From Rhabdophis nuchalis (taxonomy: Eukaryota; Chordata; Lepidosauria; Squamata; Natricidae): a stretch of 64,000 bases of DNA. Of this stretch, positions 62,158-64,000 are shown piece after piece; the first letter of the stretch is position 1; every line of letters begins with the position of its first letter. The notes under the pieces were generated by a model, which did not search any database, was not told the origin of the DNA, and saw nothing but the letters and a program-made list of their open reading frames with translations. The translations under genes and the position numbers were made by a program. The DNA lies in assembly GCA_039707465.1 (NCBI GenBank), contig CM077643.1:243558167-243622166 (forward strand), read 5' to 3'.

Positions 62158-62724
62158 CTTCCATCCGGCGGAGCTGTTGCTGTCCCCCTTGTCCTTGAAG
62201 TACGGCACGTTCTTGACCATCCACTCGTAGATCTGGGAGAGAGTGAGCCGCTTCTCCGGGGCGCTTTCGATCGCCTTCGTGATGAGGTCCGCGTAGGACA
62301 AGTTGCCCCAAGCGTTGCGGCGGGAAGAGCTGCTCTTGCGAGGGCCCGTCACCGAGGCCAAGGCGGCGGGCCCTGCATGCTGCTGCTGCTGCGGGTGCTG
62401 AAGGCAGGGGAACTCCCCGCAAAGGCAACCGCCTGAAACTCCGAGCTCTCCGGCTCCGGAGCTGCCCGCCTCGAAGCCCTCGCCTCCGCCCGCTTCCAGC
62501 AAACTCAGCAGGTCACCGCCGGCGGAGGAAGAGGAGGAGGCGCCGAGGGCCGTGACCAGCCCGCAGCGGGACGGAGAAGCGGCCCTCGCCGGAGTTGCAG
62601 TGGGCGTCTGTCCCGGACTGGACGGAGCGAGCTCCGGACGGGGCAGAGGCCAAGTGCAGGACCTCGGCCGAGCCAGCGGCTGGAAATCAGGGTCGGTCTC
62701 CACGGGGTGAGGCGCCTCGGCCAT
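62158..62724 (-). CDS. FOXO1: FOXO1 coding exon 1 (forkhead box O1, N-terminal half)
   Basis: FOXO1 is a nuclear/cytoplasmic transcription factor that activates gluconeogenic, stress-response and cell-cycle-arrest genes and is excluded from the nucleus after AKT phosphorylation. This exon encodes residues 1-189. The start ATG (62724-62722) has G at -3 and G at +4, and the first residues MAEAP match vertebrate FOXO1. RPRSCTW places the first AKT/14-3-3 site at T24, the same number as in human. A low-complexity Ser/Gly/Ala linker follows, without the long poly-alanine run of mammals and with a short QQQQ. The forkhead domain starts near residue 138 ([19 protein letters not shown]) and contains the helix [11 protein letters not shown]. 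The exon ends at GWK with an AAG|GTTAGC donor, the FOXO1 split point inside the forkhead domain. FOXO3 and FOXO4 are less likely because the N-terminus and the exon 2 C-terminus match FOXO1 best. Confidence 0.97.
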
Positions 62725-63130
62725 GGCGAAGGAGGAGCGGAGGGGAGCGGGGCTGGGGGGGGGGGAGAAGAGCGAGGTTTCTTGAGCCGGGCGGGCGGCT
62801 TCCTCGTCTGGCAGCGGCCTCCTGTTGAGCGCCAGACGCCACTTGACAAACTCCAACTCTGTCCCGCGGCGGCCGCTCGTTCGCTGGCTGGCTGGGCGAC
62901 AGGCGGGCAGGGCTCACGCAGTTAGCTCGACGTCCTGGCAGGGGAACGAGCACCAGCGCCGCCCACTCCGCCCGGGCCTAAGGGACGAGCGCGAGGGGGC
63001 GGCCCTAAGGGCCGAAAGAAACGCCCCTAAGGCTTTGCCCGCCTGGGTGGAGGGAGGAGGGAGGCGCTCTCCTCTGCCCTGGGGAGGGAAGAGCGGCGCG
63101 ATTACCCCCCCCCGCCCTACACACACAGAG
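62725..63130 (-). promoter_or_regulatory. FOXO1 5'UTR and CpG-rich promoter region
   Basis: The sequence is strongly GC- and CpG-rich, continuing the CpG island that covers exon 1 (about 61970-63130). Two adjacent GC boxes (GGGCGG on the minus strand) lie at 62957-62976, about 240 bp upstream of the ATG. No TATA box is obvious. This fits the CpG-island promoter known for FOXO1. The transcription start cannot be placed from sequence alone. Confidence 0.65.
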
Positions 63131-63169
63131 GCACACGCGCGCGCAAGCTATCGCACTCCACCCCCCTCA

Positions 63170-64000
63170 CAACACAGCTGCACTTTCGCAGTCCAAGCCC
63201 CCCTACACAAACAGCTGAACTTTCACAATCCAAGCCCCACAACTACACACAAGACCAATAAACACACAGCAGCACTTTCGCACTCCGACCTCCCCACAGC
63301 TGGACTTTCGCAGTCCAAGCCCCCACTACACACAGCTGGACTTTCGCAGTCCAAACCTCCCCCCACTACCCACTACACACAGCTGGGCTTTCGCAGTCCA
63401 AGCCCCCCACTACACACAGCTGCACTTTCGCAGTCCAAGCCCCCCCCCCACTACACACTACACACAGCTGGACTTTCGCAGTCCAAGCCCCCCACTACAC
63501 ACAGCTGCACTTTCACAGTCCAAGCCCCCCCCCTACACACTACACACAGCTGGACTTTCGCAGTCCAAGCCCCCCCCCACTACCCACTACACACAGCTGG
63601 ACTTTCGCAGTCCTAGACCCCCACCCACCCACTACACACAGCTGCACTTTCACAGTCCAAGCCCCCCACTACACACAGCTGGACTTTCGCAGTCCAAGCC
63701 CCCCCCACCCCCCACTACCCACTACACACAGCTGGACTTTCGCAGTCCTAGCCCCCCACTACACACAGCTGGACTTTCGCAGTCCAAGCCCACTACACAC
63801 AGCTGGACTTTCGCAGTCCAAGCCCCCCACTACACACAGCTGGACCTTCGCACTCCAAGCCCCTCCAGCTGGACTTTCGCAGTCCAAGCCCCCCACTACA
63901 CACAGCTGCACTTTCGCAGTGCAAGCCCCTCCAGCTGGACTTTCGCAATCCAAGCTCCCCACTACACACAACTGGACATTCGCAGTCCAAGCCCCCCCCC
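63170..64000. repeat. Tandem array upstream of FOXO1, at least 21 units of about 30-50 bp
   Basis: The unit is CACACAGCTG, then GGACTTTCGCAGTCC, then AAGC, a poly-C run and CACTA. Copies start near 63176, 63211, 63268, 63298, 63337, 63379, 63418, 63465, 63500, 63547, 63594, 63639, 63677, 63729, 63767, 63799, 63837, 63866, 63903, 63931 and 63968. Period varies mainly with poly-C length. Each unit has the palindromic E-box-like CAGCTG and a 5-bp stem (GGACT/AGTCC) around TTCGC, with minor variants. The array runs off the window end. Confidence 0.95.

Noticed and set aside
62725..62856. In-frame 44-codon N-terminal extension of FOXO1
   Set aside because: It begins at TTG, no upstream in-frame ATG exists in this stretch, and the ATG at 62724 has a strong context and matches the known FOXO1 N-terminus.
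63170..64000. CRISPR-like repeat array
   Set aside because: The DNA is vertebrate, units are back-to-back and variable in length, and there are no unique spacers or cas genes.
1..64000. Endogenous retrovirus or other viral insertion
   Set aside because: I saw no gag/pol/env-like frame, LTR pair or primer binding site. All reverse-transcriptase signals are non-LTR LINEs.

Overview
This window is vertebrate nuclear DNA, most likely from a squamate reptile (lizard or snake). It has long introns, one recognisable host gene and a dense load of interspersed repeats: L2- and CR1-type LINEs, an L1 with a CCHC-like knuckle, a tRNA-derived SINE, many short non-autonomous DNA transposons and long microsatellites. 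I place it in squamates from the repeat mix (Sauria-type SINE, intact L2, CR1, L1 and many hAT MITEs together). I did not determine the species.

The host gene is FOXO1, the insulin- and AKT-regulated forkhead transcription factor, on the minus strand. Coding exon 1 is 62158-62724 and exon 2 is 18393-19745. A non-coding 3'UTR exon runs from 12900 down to about 9760. Intron 1 is about 42.4 kb and intron 2 about 5.5 kb. The predicted protein has 636 residues (189 + 447), against 655 in human. It keeps the three AKT sites (T24, S235, S299), the forkhead domain split at the usual GWK/NSIRHN junction, the NLS, the LKELL motif and the acidic C-terminus. The stop codon lies 9 nt before the exon 2 donor. 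Exon 3 was found by its similarity to my recollection of the mammalian FOXO1 3'UTR.

Layout. 1-9759 is downstream intergenic DNA with hAT elements, a Tc1-like remnant, a SINE and other MITEs. 9760-12900 is the FOXO1 3'UTR. 12901-18392 is intron 2, which carries an L2 nested in a MITE and a nearly complete L2 LINE with an intact endonuclease/reverse-transcriptase frame (antisense to FOXO1). 19746-62157 is intron 1, with CR1, L2 and L1 insertions, several hAT elements with perfect 8-bp target duplications, and an unusual 1,965-bp hAT-like element at 34183-36147 containing a minisatellite and a large foldback. 62158-63130 is the CpG-rich first exon and promoter. 63170 to the window end is a tandem array of at least 21 units, each with an E-box-like CAGCTG and a small hairpin, about 450 bp upstream of the start codon.

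No other protein-coding host gene, tRNA, rRNA or CRISPR array is visible. Most other open frames are translated repeats or chance frames.
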